Shown in pieces: positions 62,590-64,000 of a DNA stretch of 64,000 nucleotides. A model generated the notes under the pieces. It was not told the origin of the DNA. It was given only the letters and a program-made list of their open reading frames with translations, and made no database searches. This DNA is from Anthopleura xanthogrammica (lineage: Eukaryota; Cnidaria; Anthozoa; Actiniaria; Actiniidae): assembly GCA_964019055.1 (NCBI GenBank), contig OZ025221.1, forward strand, positions 8,988,993 through 9,052,992, given 5' to 3'. Numbering within the stretch: position 1 is the stretch's first letter; the number at the start of each line of letters is the position of its first letter. Both the position numbers and the translations under genes were made by a program.

Positions 62590-64000
62590 TGCTAAGATTA
62601 TGGTTTCAAGCAACTGCTGTCCTATGAGCTGAAGGACTTGTCAACTCACTCAAAGCGAAGGCTTCCTTCTCCCCTTGGAAAAAATTGAAAATATATCTCC
62701 TCGTAAAGATGAATTAGCCATCCACTACAGTAAATGGTAAGTCTTATTATCAGAGAATATAGAAATGATTTTAGTTTGAAGATCATTTCATTATAAAGAT
62801 TTTTTTCTCGTCAAGTTTGAGGATGTTTATTGAGTAATCGCCTCGAATAACTTGGTCTTCTTCTATTTTCATAGAAACATCAAGTTTCAGTTTGCTTACG
62901 CTTTAAGGTTGTTATTTTACGTTTTTAATAAATAATGACGGGCTCTAATTCCTCTTTCGCAGTTAGTAAGGTTTCAAATATCGTTAACAAGAAGTAATAT
63001 GCGCTAATTTGCCCGATTTATTAGTCAAATATTTATTTTGGTAAACAGTTTAGCATCTTTCTTTACTCTTTCTTTATTCGCTTTTTCGTTAAGCTTACTA
63101 TCGGAATTTAGATGATTTAATTAGAAACATGAAACTTTTAGAAGGTTGAAGAAAACTTGGTCTTATTTGGTGAAATCCCCTCCCACTATTTTCATTTAGT
63201 AATTTAATAGGTTTGGTCATGAATAATTTAAGAAGACTAAGTTTGTTGATGGATTGAGTAAAAGTTTGACAGTTTAGTGACATTTTGATTGACAGGTTGT
63301 GTGGTTGACTAATTAATCAGCTTCTTAATTTTATTATAACCATTGTTAGATAATTCAATAATGGATGTAATGATTGATTAAATAAATGATAATAATAAAT
63401 AATTGGCAATTATAAGAGAGGATTCCACAAACAGATTTGCTCTTCCACTGGATTCTAATTTTGGAATTTAGAAGTTGGTTTTAGCGAAGGGAGGAAAAGT
63501 GGAAAACCCGGGAAAAAACCCTTGAAGCATGCAAGGAGAGAATCATCAAGCAACTCTACTCACATATGACACAACAACCCTGGCAGGACTCAAACCCTGG
63601 TGGCCTTGGTGAGAGACGAGCACTCTCACTGCTACGCCACCTGTTCTTCCCGTGATTATTAATTGGCTGAAAAATGCTTCAAAAGGGCTCAAAATAATGG
63701 CTGGTCAACAGTCAGTGTCCGGCCAAATTTGGTACTTGACTGGTCAAATACAGTTTTGATCGGACATGTTGACCGGTCATATTTGAAAAAAATAAAATAA
63801 AATATCATACGCTGGACACCTTGACTGGCATATGACTGGTAGTTATTTTGAGCCCTGTTTATTAATTTTATTCTTTTTGATTGACTAATAAATTAAGGAG
63901 TTATTGATTAATTAAATGGTCTCAGCTGCCTGGGACTTTGTTGTGCTTTGACGAATAGAATTGATACAAATTAATTTTCATTTTTCAGGTTAGAGAAGAA
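62590..64000 (+). CDS. probable 5' end of a gene that leaves the window
   Basis: 62590-62736 ends with CAGTAAATG followed by a good donor (GTAAGTC at 62737). A matching acceptor TTTTTCAG lies at 63981-63988, with GTTAGAGAAGAA after it up to the window end. If ATG 62734 is the start, the protein begins MVREE, with the ATG as the last codon of exon 1. The gene would be divergent from the one starting at 62227. Only the splice signals support this; identity unknown. Confidence 0.35.
63470..63655 (-). mobile_element. tRNA-derived SINE
   Basis: Read on the minus strand: GGTGGCGTAGCAGTGAGAGT (A-box region, about 63643-63624), GGTTTGAGTCC (B box, 63596-63586), then CATATGTGAGTAGAGTTGCT-TGATGATTCTCTCC and GGGTTTTTTCCCGGGTTTTC-CACTTTTCCTCCCTTCG. 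The head could derive from a tRNA with a long variable arm. It sits in the first intron of the partial plus-strand gene and is the best preserved SINE head in the window. Confidence 0.75.

Overview
The window reads as nuclear DNA of an animal, most likely a cnidarian (anthozoan coral or anemone type). It is AT-rich, its genes have GT-AG introns and are far apart, and it is packed with short inverted-repeat DNA transposons, decayed non-LTR retrotransposons, tRNA-derived SINEs and minisatellites. The organism is inferred from gene content and repeat style; no sequence search was possible.

Left part (0-30 kb). After an interrupted LINE reverse transcriptase (2.7-4.1 kb) come two five-exon genes in head-to-head inverted orientation, at 4.4-11.2 kb (minus) and 23.7-28.1 kb (plus). 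Both encode type II membrane proteins of the DUF229 family (alkaline phosphatase/sulfatase-like fold) of about 800 residues, with identical intron phases and an extra cysteine-rich module on exons 2-3. Exon 4, intron 4 and much of exon 5 are almost identical between the copies, while exons 1-3 and the C-terminus are strongly diverged. This mosaic is best explained by gene conversion between inverted paralogs. The 12.6 kb between the two start codons is a transposon graveyard. It includes a 572-bp PIF/Harbinger-like element carrying part of a MADF domain, whose empty target site is preserved in a nearby inverted copy.

Middle part (30-44 kb). Two two-exon genes on the plus strand (30.2-35.0 and 40.6-43.8 kb) encode small basic, phospho-motif-rich proteins that look like distant tandem paralogs of a family I do not recognise. 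Between them lie SINE pieces, AC-rich DNA and a 68-bp minisatellite.

Right part (45-64 kb). A complete 15-exon gene encodes the ecdysoneless (ECD/SGT1) protein, 642 residues. About 27 bases after its first donor site sits an uninterrupted (CAGT)n array of about 108 copies, and its fourth intron holds a 57-bp minisatellite made from a SINE tail. Next come two intronless, convergent genes for secreted, probably GPI-anchored folate-receptor-like 12-cysteine proteins. After them is a five-exon minus-strand gene for a small lysine-rich protein of unknown family, and a divergently placed plus-strand gene that runs off the window. Several promoters and MITEs carry an (A)ATGGCGG motif, in two cases as the start of a very short upstream ORF.
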